From Ischnura elegans (lineage: Eukaryota; Arthropoda; Insecta; Odonata; Coenagrionidae): a stretch of DNA of 64,000 bases. This document shows, one piece after another, positions 22,400 through 34,434 of this stretch. Location of the stretch: NCBI RefSeq assembly GCF_921293095.1, contig NC_060251.1:38917644-38981643 (forward strand), given 5' to 3'. Position 1 is the stretch's first letter. Every line of letters starts with the position of its first letter. The notes below the pieces were generated by a model. That model worked only from the letters and a program-made list of their open reading frames with translations, was not told the origin of the DNA and searched no databases. A program made the position numbers and the translations under genes.

Positions 22400-25059
22400 C
22401 GTCAATGTTGGATTTTCAAAATCAAATAAACAGCATAGCATCCAAGTATCCTATAAGAAACTTGATTGTGGGTGGAGATTTCAACGTACCTTCTATAGAT
22501 TGGGAGACTTATAGCTTCATTCCTGGTGGGAGGGATAAATAGATCTGAGAGGCTTTAATACAAACTTTTACATCTATATCATTGTTTCAAATAGTATCCG
22601 CACCAAACAGAGGAGAAAATATTCTTGATTTATTAGCGACAAATATACCACATCAGGTAATAAATGTTGGCACTGTCGAAGGAATAAGTGACCATCGGGT
22701 AGTAACTGCAAAATTTCTCTAAATACCGCTGTAAACTTTAAAAAAGAGCGTAAAGTTTTCATTTTTAAAAGAGCTGATTTTGATGGGTTTAAGAGTCATC
22801 TGAAAAATGCTTTCCCCGAGTTTCAAGAATCAGTATTAAATTTAAATGTAGAGAATACTTGGAAAGCTTTTCTTTCGCTCGTAACTTCGGGAATAAATAC
22901 CTACATCCCTAGTAAAATAGTAAAAGAAGGCAGCGAACCGAGATGGTACGACGCGGAAGTGAGAAAATCATTGAGGCGACAGAGAGCGTGTCATGCAAAA
23001 ATGAAAAAAGTCAGCACGGATTTATCCGCTAATGAACGCGAGCTAATAATTAAAAAATATAGGTTGACTAAAGCCGCCACGAAGGAAGCGTTCAGGAATG
23101 CGTTCACGAATTTTAAAAGAAAAACACTAGTAGAGCAGTTACAGGATAACCCAAAAGCATTTTGATCATATGCTAGGGAATTTCAAGGTAAACGATCTAC
23201 CGTATGTTCGCTGAGAAACGACAATGGAGATGTGTTGACAAGCAGTTACGATAAAGCCAATTTATTAAATTCCTACTTTAAGAGCGTGTTTACGGAGCCT
23301 TCCGAAAACTCACCCGAGACCGATGACAATCCCAGTATACATAAGATGCCAGCTATTGACATTAGTACGCTCGGAATAGAAAATATATTGAAATCGCTTA
23401 GTCCAAATAAATCACCTGGTCCAGACGTAATCCCTTCTCGCGTATATAAAGAACTAACCTCAGAAATTGCCCCCTACTTGCAGTTAATATTCAGTAAATC
23501 CATCAAGCAACACGAAGTACCTAATGACTGGAAAATCGCTAATGTAACGCCAATGTTTAAAAGTGGAGACAAGGAACAGCCATCTAATTACAGGCCGATA
23601 TCTTTAACGTCCATCTCTTGCAAAGTCCTTGAACACATCGTAGTCAGCTCGGTAATGAAACACCTAGACGCGCAAAACTTATTAATGGGAACTCAACATG
23701 GATTCAGGAAAAGCAGATCGTGCGAAACTCAGTTAGCGCTTTTCGCCCACGGTATTTTAGTCTCCGGGGAAGACAACATTCCAGTAGACGCGATTTTTCT
23801 TGATTTCAAAAAGGCATTTGATAAAGTACCCCACGGAAAGTTAATAATAAAACTGAAATCTTATGGTCTAGACGAAGATGTCATTTCCTGGTTTAGAGAA
23901 TTTTTGAGCGACCGCGTCCAAAGAGTAGTATTAGACGGTGCAGTCTCCAATGAGGTTAGAGTCACTTCTGGCGTTCCTCAGGGTAGTGTCATTGGCCCAC
24001 TCCTATTCCTTCTTTATATAAACGACATTGGGGAAGTAGTGCAGAGTAACTTACGATTATTTGCAGACGACGCTGTAGTTTACAGAGAAATCCGTTCCAG
24101 CAAAGATATAGATGAACTAACGAATGACCTTGCTGCTATCCAAGCTTGGTGCGATGCTTGGCAGTTAGAATTAAATTTGGAAAAATGCGTCGTAATGAAT
24201 TTCTGGAAGAAGAATAACTCCTTAGAGCGTAACTATATCATTTGGGGCACCCAGTTAAAGGCAGTTGAATCCGTGAAATTCTGGGGTTAGACTCAATAAT
24301 GATCTATCGTGGAATAAACATATTCGAGAAATAACCGGTCAAGCTAATCGTAAAATGGGGTTTGTTAAAAGAATATTAGGAAAGTGCGACGACAAAGTGA
24401 GAGCAATTAGCTACTTTTCCCTCGTTAGACCACATTTGGAATACGCTGCCAGTGTTTGGGACCCTCATGAAAAAGGCTTAATAACAGAGTTAGAACGCGT
24501 GCAAAGAAGAGCTGCCAGGTATGTGAAAGGTCGTTACGATAGTCTTGTTAGTGTAACTGACCTCTTAGATAAACTCGGATGGCAATCTCTGTCGGACCGT
24601 AGATTGAAAAATAGACTAAACCTTTTAGATAAATTCAAGAGCAGTGTCTTTTCTGACGAAGTTAACCATATCTTGCGGACGCCAACGTACTACGGAAGAT
24701 CAGATCATATAAATAAAATAAGAGAGATAGATTGCAGAACAGACAGATTCCGAATGTCATTTTTTCCACGATCAATAACAGATTATAATGGCAGCAATAG
24801 AACTCGTAAATAGATTGCATGACTTGTAGAGTAGCCTACTAACCTATGTAAAACTTAATGCATGTTTCTGAATTTCTATTCTATATTCTATTTGTAACAG
24901 CATATAGTAGTATAGTTTGTTATTATACGGGACGTTTTTTGGACGGTGTGGTGTGCATGTAGGAGTCCAAATGCGTGCTGCATGCTGGTGATTGATCACC
25001 CCCTGCCAAACACCCTAGAGGTGGCTCGCAGAGTATTATGTAGATGTAGATTTAGATGT
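22400..25059 (+). pseudogene. CR1-like LINE, endonuclease-RT ORF, nearly complete
   Basis: In order: an AP-endonuclease piece with LIVGGDFNVPSIDWET (about 22460) and GTVEGISDHRVV (about 22670); a linker; a long RT frame at 23232-24290 with LSPNKSPGPDVIPSRV, NYRPISLTS, IFLDFKKAFDKVPHGKL, TSGVPQGSVIGPLLFLL and LRLFADDAVVY; and the C-terminal MGFVKRILGK-LVRPHLEYAASVWDP block at 24355-24813. The catalytic FADD is present. Stops near 22540 and 23163 and a frameshift near 24287 disable it. The 3' UTR ends CTAGAGGTGGCTCGCAGAG with a short GATGTA repeat. The 5' end and any ORF1 are missing or unclear. It lies in intron 2 of the DM9 gene, in sense. Confidence 0.88.
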
Positions 25060-25279
25060 TACTCATGAAAATCGCCAAAATCCCAATCTTGATGACAGGA
25101 CACAAAAATAATAATGCCTAATAGTATCAATTGTTTATAATTAAATTAGTTATGTAAAAGAATTAATATATATATTAATAATTAATTAATAAAGATTCAG
25201 TTACACATTCAAACATTTTCAAAACAGTCAAACATTCTGTCTAGAACGTTGGTTACCAAATGGGGTCCATCTGGGACCC

Positions 25280-25549
25280 CAGCGGAGTAACTAGAGATAT
25301 ACTTTGCAGGAGGATGAGGAAGATTAGTGGGGGTAACCCCCCCCCCCTCCCATGAAATGGAGAGTTCAGGAAAATATTTGAAAAATTACATGCCTGAAAA
25401 AGCATTTTCATCATTTTGGCGCTTATAATTTATTTTTAAACAGAGGCAGTTATTATGTATCCAATCCAAACAAAATTTTTAATAATTTTTTGATTTCTCT
25501 GAAGCTTTGAGGGGATACATCCGCTCATCTCCCCATAGTTACGCCTCTG
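25280..25549 (+). mobile_element. hAT-like MITE (GTTACGCC family), copy 1
   Basis: It begins CAGCGGAGTAACTAG and ends CATAGTTACGCCTCTG, inverted termini. The flanks TGGGACCC and TGGTACCC agree at seven of eight bases, fitting a hAT target duplication. It is non-coding and related to 51006-51291. Confidence 0.75.
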
Positions 25550-25739
25550 TGGTACCCCATTCGTATTTTAATTGATACAGCTTCCAAATAAACGTAATTT
25601 TGATCCTACTTTGGCCAATAATACGGATTTTAAAAGTTGTTCACAAACCTGGAGATACATGAGCGTGAAAATTTATTATGGTATTAACGATCACAAGGAT
25701 AAGGTTTGAGAAATTAACTGCAAAACCGAAATATTTTAG

Positions 25740-26000
25740 ATGTTTTTCCCGCATGCAATAAGGAATCATATACTACTTAACTTAGGCAATTTTCCAGTTA
25801 TTAGGTACTTCGTGTTCCTTGTTGGATTTACTGAATATTGACTGCAAGTAGAGGGAAATTTCTGTGGCTAGTTCTTTCTACAAGCGAGAAGGGATTTCGT
25901 CTGGACCCGAGGATTTACTAGGGCCCGTATGTTTTCAACCTCCAATGGTTCATGAACAGAAGACGAAGTGATTGATTTAAAATTATTTCATAGCTAAATG
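25740..26000 (-). pseudogene. CR1-like LINE fragment, start of RT
   Basis: The minus strand reads SSGPDEIPSRL, a stop, then KELATEISLYLQSIFSKSN and KEHEVPNNWKIA, aligning with the RT start of the CR1 at 23.4 kb. It joins without a gap to a mariner-like fragment upstream of it on the same strand. Confidence 0.7.
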
Positions 26001-26330
26001 TTGAGTAAAATTGTGGTATCCTGTCGACAGAATCGTCTCGGCTATTAAGGATATATCGAGCCTGTGGACGAGCTTTACTATACTTTTTCATAGGTTGTTG
26101 CCGCCAATGACTTGCTGCGAATTTTGCCTTTCCCTTGAAGCTCATCGCCCGTTTGAAAACGCTTCCCTCCTAGCCAATTCTTCATTTCAGCGTAAATATG
26201 AAGTCACACGGCGCTATGTCGACATTGAACGGGTGCTCGAAAACGTCCCATTGAAATTGCTAAAGGAGCTATTGGGCTGCATCAGCTCTGAGGTGACGGG
26301 CATTGTCAAGGATCAGAACAAATAGATTAC
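26001..26330 (-). pseudogene. mariner-like transposase, C-terminal fragment
   Basis: The minus strand encodes LILDNARHLRADAAQ, a stop, LL, then QFQWDVFEHPFNVDIAPCDF, the C-terminal part of a mariner transposase. The DNAR Asp (second catalytic) and the PCD Asp (third) are both present. Stops interrupt it and the N-terminal part is missing. Earlier reading of this strand beyond QQPMKKY loses similarity. The plus-strand frame at 26011-26325 is its shadow. Confidence 0.7.
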
Positions 26331-26776
26331 ATGACTTTGTAGTGTATTCTAAATTTTGGGGCCCTACGTAACAATTGCTTTTCACCACTAAAACCCGTTA
26401 TCCATTTTCGTCATTCATTCCGAGAAAGCCCAGTAAGTACATTCAAAAAGCGTGGGTAGCTGTGGATACGGATAAAAATTACTTCATGAATGCTTTTTCC
26501 TTATCTTGGAAAATATCATCTCTTGCCAAATGATATGCGTCCCGGATGCCATGTGGTAATATAGTTGATTTCCACCTATTTATGAAAAAGAAGGATTATA
26601 ACTTGTTCATTTACTTCTCTTTACCTTGCAGAGACTGAAGAGTAACCTTACTAGTTTATTTGGAACTATCAACAGATCGAGAGGGAAGATCCCGACTGAA
26701 ATCAAAACCTGTCGGTTGCAGCTACACAAAGCAAAAATTCAGAAATAGGATCATATCACATTTGTAATACTGCAAG

Positions 26777-27036
26777 CAGTTGTGCCGACTCCATGGGGCT
26801 TGAGGGGGCCCGAGACCCCTCAAAAATTCGGTATGGGTGTGAGAAAAAAATGTGTCAGCCTTTTGATTTTCCCCGGAGTGTCCAGATATCGAGATTAAAG
26901 TTATCACTGTTCTAATGTTGATCATATGAGTCTTCTATAATGCTTAAAAAATATAAAACTCAATACTTATAAAATTTCCTGGGGCAATATCCCTGGTTTG
27001 GGCCCCCCCAATATTTTTCCTAAGTCGGCATCCCTG
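26777..27036. mobile_element. hAT-like MITE with GCCGACT termini
   Basis: It begins CAGTTGTGCCGACT and ends AGTCGGCATCCCTG. Flanks ACTGCAAG and ATTGCAAG agree at seven of eight bases. It is 260 bp and non-coding. Confidence 0.75.
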
Positions 27037-27039
27037 ATT

Positions 27040-27270
27040 GCAAGGCAAGGAAACTAAAAAATCTCCTTATACGACCAAGTGTGACCGTTAATTTAGGTAC
27101 TAAACGTAAACCAGAGACTATTAATTCATAATGAAAATGAAATCGAAGAATGTAAAGTAGACCAAATGTCGAGGCTTCTGCTCATTATATCCAAACACGC
27201 CAGGACACGAATAAAGCTGAAAGTCTCCCATTCCATATAAATTATGTTAAAATCTCCACCTACATTCAAG
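27040..27270 (-). pseudogene. LINE endonuclease fragment
   Basis: The minus strand reads LNVGGDFNIIYMEWETFSFI, matching the GDFN endonuclease motif of the CR1 at 22.46 kb. It joins the module at 27270-27709, which probably represents its 5' end. Confidence 0.65.
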
Positions 27271-27709
27271 TTAGTAAGCATAAAATTTTCCAAATCCAAG
27301 GTCAGGGCACAGTTTGGCATTCTTGGCTGTCGGACGCTTTGGGCCCGATAGGGCTTTCTCACCTCACCCCACGGATGATGGCTGCGCCGTTGCCAAGTCA
27401 AAAGGGGACTTTTAGCGCACATTGGACAAAATTCTTGACAATCATCGTAGAAAGACGATCAAAAAAGGACCGTATTTCTGGTGTCATCAAGAAGACGATA
27501 AAGGCAATAAATTGTTGATAGCACGAGAGGAACTATAAAATCAAAATTGTACTACACGTGGCCCACATGGGTGGGGGCCCTCCTGGTGTTTTGGGTCCAT
27601 CCATCGCGAGCTCGGACCCCGGGAAAGGGTCGGATTAGGCTCGGAGTCGAGGGTGAACCCTCATTAGGGCGACTGACCATCGGTAGTCCCCACGAGAGCG
27701 ACATCAACC
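27270..27709 (-). repeat. Inverted-pair module, right copy
   Basis: Reverse-complement counterpart of 18865-19307. The minus strand carries the same MCAKSPLLTWQR-encoding stretch and continues into the endonuclease fragment. Confidence 0.75.
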
Positions 27710-27799
27710 TAACTTTTTTATGTAATTTACGCATTCATTTTCTCATGGAAATGATAGTTGATCGTAATATGAAATAAAATAGGAAATACTTTCTCCCGT

Positions 27800-28110
27800 C
27801 AATGACTAGTTTAAGTCCAGCCCTATCACAGTGCAGTTTGAGCCATAGTACAGTTCCAGTCATGTTACCCAGCCCAGTCACAGTCCACTTTTAGCCACAG
27901 TACACTTCCAGTCATGTTTTCTAGCCCTGTCACAGTCCAGTTTGAGCTATAGTACAGTTCTAGTCCAGTTACCCAGCCCAGTCACAGTCCAGTTTGAGCC
28001 ATAGTACAGCTCCAGTCATGTTACCCAGCCCAGTCACAGTGCAGTCTGAGCTCTAGCACAGTTCAAGCACAGTGATCCAGCACTGTTACAGTACAGTTCT
28101 TCTCAAATTC
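27800..28110. repeat. 52-bp tandem array, about 6 units
   Basis: CAGCCC-CAGTCACAGT phrases recur exactly every 52 bp (27818, 27870, 27922, 27974, 28026, 28078). The units are rich in CAGT, and a looser CAGT-rich tail reaches about 28220. It is non-coding. Confidence 0.85.
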
Positions 28111-28577
28111 TAGCTGCCATAGTACAATCTAGTACAGAAAAGTGTACTGTGACTGTGCTAAACACAGAGTTTAGTCCAGTTACAGAGCAGATTTAGTGCA
28201 GTCACAGCACAGATTTTTTTGTATGGATACACTGAAGAGCATGAAAAGTAGCAGTGTAGCAGAACATGGGCTCAAGTAACCCGAGTTTTTAGATAATGTG
28301 TACCATTTGAACTTAACAACATACTGTACAGTCTATGACCTATTTATTACATAAAAGGCTTCGAATTGCTGTGAAAATAAACCTACATTGAAATATATGC
28401 ACTTATCTCCAGTTTTAGGCTATCCCTGATGTCTGCACAGACGAAAGTTTGCAGAGTGAAATAAACAACAAACACTTATAGTTATAATTCAGCAAGTTAT
28501 ATATTCAGTACTGCTCTCGGTGGTGACTTCCTTAACCTCCTAGACTCCATTTATTTTCTACCTACTGCATATGCCTA

Positions 28578-30974
28578 TAGAGCGTTCCACATTTAGTTGA
28601 CAGTATGGGCTCTTATGGAGAATCGTTAAAAAAAATTTCCATAAATTTCCGTAAGAAACGTGTTTTTTTTACATTATCTTCTTCTCGCAATTTCTGCCTG
28701 ACCGTTGTCTGTATTGAATTGAATCTTCTGCAAATAATTTTTCACACTATTTTCTCCTTGAAGGTCTTCACCAATTGTACCAATATTGAGTTAAAACGTT
28801 GTTATGCCGACGTAACACCCTTTAGGACAATAAAATTTTGATTTTTGCAAGGTAAAATGTAGTCGCTTACTAACTTACGTTTCTTACGTCATAGGTCCCT
28901 ACATGCTGCGTGTCAAATGTGAATAAAACTAAAAGGTTATTTTTGGTGAAAAAATCATTAACTTACATCAATTCTGAAGCGAGTTACAAGGTTTTGATCT
29001 TAAGAAAAAATATTACGGTGCCGCTGGGCCGGGCTTCTTGCTTTTTCTTGCGCGAAGAGGGAAAATTCTCGGGCGGAAAAGGAGTTTTTTGTCAATGCAT
29101 ACTATGAAATGTATTTATCTATTCGTTTGATATCCTAAACAGAGAATACTCATACGTCGTAACTGCAGTGTTTTTATCTGAATACATTGATACACGAAAG
29201 TAAGCAAGCGGCTTGGAAATAAGACGCTTTCGCCTTGGTTGTTTAGGTCCCATCGCGGAAACCAAGAAAAGAATATATCATAATCTGTGCGAAACACTAC
29301 CCCATCCAGTGCATGCTTTTTACAAAAGGGGGCTTGGGTTTTTTCTGAGTTTCTTTCATAGGGTAACATAAAACCTGCACCAAAAGCGACCCTAGCCGAA
29401 GGGGCCGTGGGAAGAATTTACGAAGGCGTTCAGTTTGTCATTGCATTTTTTTGGAGTGAACAAGTGTTGTGTGGTCTGCTGAATTTGAGAATTGTAAAGT
29501 GTGTTTTACACTTATCTTTAATGTAACACGCCCGATCAATATGTCCGATACAAAGAAGAGGAGAAAAGGTGAGAAGCTCATAAGCCGCGAAAGACAGTTG
29601 GTGCTCAAAGTCTTCTCGTACTTAAGGAAATCTCTCAGCATTAGTGAGGTCTGCCGAGAAGCTTCGAAGGCTACTGGGGGCTAGGAGTTCACTATTTACA
29701 GAGTTAGACATGAAATCTCCCGTGGTCCGTTAGTAACTCCTTCAAAAACTAAAGAAATTAGACAGCCTTACAAAAATTCGAGAGCAGTGATTTTCGACGG
29801 TTTGGTGAGATCGGGAATTAGAAGGAAGGTACATGAATCCTTCGTGAAAATATTCCTCCGACTTTAAAATCCATCTTAAACTCGGTAAATATGGATAGTA
29901 TTCTTCCAGATTACAAAAGGACAACACTACTAATCTTCTTTTGGACAAAGGCTTCGTGTACGAACGCATGGGGAAAAGAATCATCATTATCTAAAGGGAT
30001 GATATCATTCGTTGGTGGCACAATTAATTATTTAAGGCCGCTAAAAAATATCATCGCGGACACAGGAGTAGTGTATTCACAGGCGAAAGTTGGATTAATG
30101 TTGGACAAATAGTGAACATTAGTTTGCGAAGCAAACAATTAGAAAATCCGCGTCAAGCTTTCCTTGCTGGACTAAATAGTGGCTTGGCCCCCACTTCCCG
30201 AGGTGGACGATTTGCAATTATACACGCGGGAACGGAAAATGGGTTCATAAAAGGAGCATCGCATGTGTTTCTGTACAAAAAGAACTCAATGGATGAGCAT
30301 GAAGAAGTGGGTGGCGAGTGTTACGAGAGATGGTTTGAGCACTCACTTCTTGCAAACTTACCCGAAGGATCAATTATAGTGGTAGATAATGCCTCTTATT
30401 ACTCAAGGAAATTGGAATCCTTGCCTACTACAAGGTGGAGGAAAGAGAACATTAAGGAAATTAGCTTTGAAGATGTCAGCTTGAAAAGAAATCTTTAATA
30501 TACAGTAAACCAAGTGTACGGAAAAATTTTGAAAAATTAAAGATTGATGATGTCTTATACAGCATCACCTTTCATGTAATATTAGCCAGAGCCAAAAAAT
30601 ATTGCATAATATGGAAGGAATAGAAATTTTGTCTCATTCAAGAGTGGCGATAATTTTTATTATCCTTCAATTTATTGTTATTTTTTGCATTACAGATTAT
30701 TCATTATTCAGCTTGTGCATTGAATAAGTACGTACATAAAATAACAAAAGACTTTTCATTTTATATTGCAGCAAAGTTATTGTAATTTACGCTAAAAAAT
30801 TCCTTAATTTACGTCGTCTTTCGTGCGATCCCTAACTCCTTTTTGAACTAAAACATTTTGGCGCTCTATTATGTGTGGTTGCATACGCTGTTAGGATGCC
30901 TGCCGGCGGAGCGGAAGCTTGGCAACACTGTTATCCATAAGGCCCGTACTGTCAACTAAATGTGGAACGCTCTA
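28578..30974 (+). mobile_element. IS630/Tc1-like transposon with intact ends
   Basis: The 2.4-kb element has inverted termini TAGAGCGTTCCACATTTAGT at 28578 and at 30974 (reversed), extending through TGACAGTAYGGGC. TA duplicates flank it at 28576-28577 and 30975-30976. One degenerate transposase lies at 29541-30498. It sits in intron 2 of the DM9 gene, in sense. Confidence 0.88.
29541..30498 (+). pseudogene. IS630/Tc1-like transposase, frameshifted
   Basis: The start MSDTKKRRKGEKLISRERQL and LSISEVCREASKATGG form the N-terminal helix-turn-helix part, then TAG at 29682. Reading on gives IYRVRHEISRGPLVTPSKTK, a frameshift to ENIPPTLKSILNSV, another to LLDKGFVYERMGKRIIII, and a final frame with FTGESWINVGQIV, GRFAIIHAGTENGFIKGASH and IIVVDNASYYSR (about 30380). 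VVDNASYY holds the second catalytic Asp. The first, normally in a (Y/F)xDETW motif, reads GESW here. With at least three lesions and that substitution it cannot be functional; it presumably belonged to the element whose termini surround it. Confidence 0.85.
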
Positions 30975-31071
30975 TACCAGAAAAGCTCTGAATTACGTAG
31001 CTATACTGATGTTGAGAGCACGCAGAGAACCAACTTCATTTTTCAGTTTTGCGCTCAAGTAGCCCGTGTTG

Positions 31072-31143
31072 ACGGTAACTTTTTTATTTCTCTGATGCTT
31101 TGGGGGGGATCTATTCCCTCATCCCCCCATAGTTACGCGACTG
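31072..31143 (+). mobile_element. hAT-like MITE (GTTACGCC family), 3' fragment
   Basis: TTTGGGGGGGATCTATTCCC to CATAGTTACGCGACTG matches the right end of the element at 51006-51291. No matching left end or 8-bp duplication is visible. Confidence 0.6.
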
Positions 31144-32064
31144 ATCCGAAGCACGAGACCATGCTGATACCTAATTGCCAAAGGGAAAGTCACTTGCCAA
31201 GAAACTTACCCTCCGCTGACCCCAGCTTTCTTTAGCCACACACGCTCAGCCACTTAGATGAATTTAACCAGGCATAATGCTCAGTAGTTTTAACCGTAAT
31301 AATAGTTGAATTAGGTTTGAATAACTTAAAATGACGTTCATGTTTTCAGCACAGTGAGAATTTCCATGGAGTTAAACGTATCGAGGTCCACCATGTTTCT
31401 TGTTCACCAGGGAACAATCCTCCAGCCATGAGCAATGCCTATGCGTTTGCATTTAAATTCTCTGATTTTCTCACCATCCGGAGTGTGGGAGTCCATATCT
31501 CTTTCACTTTGGTTAAGTGCAGAAAAGGTGTAAAAGAATGCCTCCTTTAATACATACCGGTTTTTTACCGGCCGTCCACAATCGGTTTATGTGCAAGGTA
31601 CCTAAGGTTATGATCCCATGTTTTTGGATGAACAAGGCGTGTTCCTTGTGGAGTGTAGAGGACAACGATGATTTCAGCTCTTAAAGTTAAAATTCACGCC
31701 GATTGCGCCGAAGCATGAGGAACAAAAGAAGTGACTTCTGGATTTGTTCTTATATGTTCGCAACAACGCACATCTTCTCAGCGCTGGTGGAACACAACTG
31801 CTCCTTAAGCACTTTTAAAGGGTCGTTTGATCACCCACTCCGAGGCAACGGACGATCTCGTCGCTTTGCGATCAGCTTCGTCGATTACGTCACTGCAACG
31901 TACCCGCTACGTGCGAAGTCTCGGATAATCCATGTCACGGGAAAGTCGCATTGCGACCTCCCAAAAACATATTCCTTGCGCACAACATGGCATTGCGATA
32001 ATCTAATTCAGACCTATTAAGAAGGTTCTTTACTTTCTCCAATCGCTTGCATGAGCCCCCCTCT
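31144..32064. other. Unassigned intronic sequence
   Basis: A 105-codon frame at 31703-32020 is open but has no recognised family. No repeat is identified. Confidence 0.35.
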
Positions 32065-32473
32065 GGGGCCTAAGTCCGTAACTTGAAATCTCCTTTCTCC
32101 AGAGAAAGTGTTTTCTACCGTAATTTTCTCTCGACTGAAGTCCGTAACTTGGCGGAGAAAACATCAGTTCCTGGCCGCTACCGGAGAAAACTCTAATTCT
32201 CGGTATCGGATAGGAAGAGCAGATAGGTATGAAAAATATTGAATCCGAAGCCGGCGATACCGTGAAGAACCAATAGAAATGCTTTGTTTCAAATAAAAAA
32301 ACGAGAGGGAAATCAAACGATTCTCACTTATAATAAGGGCTACTCATTCATCATTAAAGTTAAACTTTCAAATAAAAGAAATTGATGCATCGAAATTATA
32401 ATTGGTAGTGGATAAATCGATTTAAATCCATCGCAGATATATTTGTTCATTATTACACACAAAATAGTATATT

Positions 32474-34434
32474 CCCAGTAAACATGTAGGACTCATGCAT
32501 GAGTTCATTAAGAAGTCTAACGAATTTGTACGACTCCTGCAAATGAGTCCCACATAACCTCATAATGTCGTCTCCGTGAGGTCATATGCAACCGTATAGG
32601 AAATCTGGCTGAGGCCTCCCAAGACGCTGAAAGAGCTCATACAAGCGGTCTTAAAGGACTCTTATCAGAGATCCAATATGATATAGGCGCAAATGTGGCG
32701 TCTCCACGTGTCTGATTATGGAACTACCTGGAGAACCAGAAAAATGACCCGCTTCGTAAGAATTCCGATATATGGCTTTGAAATAGCCTACAAAAACGCC
32801 AGGGCCCCTACCAGCCCATTTATCAACATTTAAAAATACTTAACGCATCCCAATTTAAGAAAACACTCTCCGGTGACATAAGTATCCGATGTATCTAATT
32901 AAAATAAAGCAAAATAATACATTATATGAGAACCATAGGTGAAAATAAGGCAGAAAAAACAAAATGGAATAGACAACTTCATGATATTTATAAATTTATT
33001 CTTCATAATATTAAGTCAATAAACAAACATCACTAGTTTTTTAATTCTTCCTCTCTGCATACTTTACACGGTCTCCGCTTGATGCAGCCACTGCCTCCCC
33101 ACTCTCTCCAAGCTCTCTACTTGCTGATGTTGGGTTCTATTTCATAACGGAGGCTGAAAAAAAAGATTGAACTTAAGTTTGTTGAGAGTTGTAATTGTGA
33201 TAACATCAAATAAACCAGATAATGACTATGTATCTCATTAGCAGTCCCTAAATACTCCCAGGGTCGGTTTCAACACCGAAGATTACCCTTTTAACTTGGT
33301 TAATTTTAGGAGTAACCGAATTAGTGAACTTATACTTTTGATAAACTCTTACACTTAATTACATTACTTTTGCATTAGAATGCACTAAGAAGTTAACTTA
33401 GATGCATTGTGAACGTTATTTCCATGCTTTATCGTTCCATTTGTTACATTACGAAGTGAAATCAAGCAAATTACAAATCGGTTAGCACTTTTGTTTGTTT
33501 ACGTCATGATTATGAGAAGTTAATAAATTTCAATGATCCTAGGAAAAACTGTTTTATGAACCCGACATAATAATAACACTGCTTGAACACATATTAGATA
33601 TAATCGAGATAGTGTATATTAGCGGAGATAATTTAAAATGCGATAACAGCAAATTTATAAGGATACGATGAATGAATGAAATGAAACATGAACAACAACA
33701 AAGGCACATTACAAAACTTGTTCCGCCTAAATATTTTACATGAATATATTTACCGATACTCAATTATAAGCATGAAACTTAACCAGCTTTGAAAATAGTA
33801 TAATTAATGGATTTTCTCATTCACAAGTGGATAAAGAATCGTACACATAAAATCATTGAACCTTACCTTCCAAGTCTCCGTGCACGTAACACATCATGAT
33901 GCCCAGAAGGTTCGTGCCGATCTCAGATCTGATGGAATCCTGATTCACGTTCGTAGACACGAGCGAGAACTAGGACATGGAGTACACACTATATTAATCA
34001 TAAACTAGGCGTCTGAGCTCAAGGCAGTAGAATAACACGACAACACAATGGCGGACCTAGCGGAAAGTGGAAGTTTCCGATTATTTAATAGAATCGGAGG
34101 GAGAAGTTTACGAACTCATCTATTAATATAAAGAGTTAATTAAAGGAAGAAAAAATATTATACACGCAGAAATATATAATTACGATTGAAATTATAATTC
34201 ATTAACATATACATGACTTGATTTTTTAGGCCTCATGTGTGTGAGATCTTGAAGACCCCATGAAGTGTGAGGTCTTCAAGACTTCATGAAGTATGCGGTC
34301 TTTAAGACATCGTTCATGTGATCTCATGAAGTGTGAGGTCTTTAAGACCCTTTTATGTCTCTTAATGTGGAATCTTAAAGGAGTCCTGCGTATGAGTTCA
34401 TATAAGACCTCATTACGAATACTGTGTTGACTAG
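32474..34434. mobile_element. ~2-kb insertion with CCYAGTMAACA ends
   Basis: The right arm of the surrounding palindrome is continuous where the left arm has this block. Its ends, CCCAGTAAACA and (reversed) CCTAGTCAACA, are inverted and resemble the CCCAGATAACA ends of the next element. Subterminal repeats of GTGAGGTCTTNAAGAC lie at about 34240-34345. The exact target duplication could not be fixed. Exon-like segments lie on its minus strand. Confidence 0.6.
33867..33969 (-). CDS. Exon-like segment in a transposon
   Basis: On the minus strand, CCTAG precedes and GAAG|GTAAGG follows a 103-bp open frame whose residues include STNVNQDSIRSEIGTNLLGI and MMCYVHGDLE. A possible next exon begins after TTTTTTTTCAG at 33153 and in the matching phase adds ASVMK and a stop at 33137. 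The composition looks coding, but no family is recognised. It may be an exon of the element's own gene or a captured host exon. Confidence 0.35.

Noticed and set aside
26011-26325. 104-codon plus-strand protein
   Set aside because: The minus strand encodes recognisable mariner motifs (DNAR, PCDF); the plus frame is a shadow.
27547-27777. Proline/arginine-rich frames on both strands
   Set aside because: Inside the 440-bp inverted module; no consistent conservation of either frame between the two module copies.
31703-32020. 105-codon plus-strand frame as a gene
   Set aside because: No splice context, domain or paralogue; length is within chance for this window.
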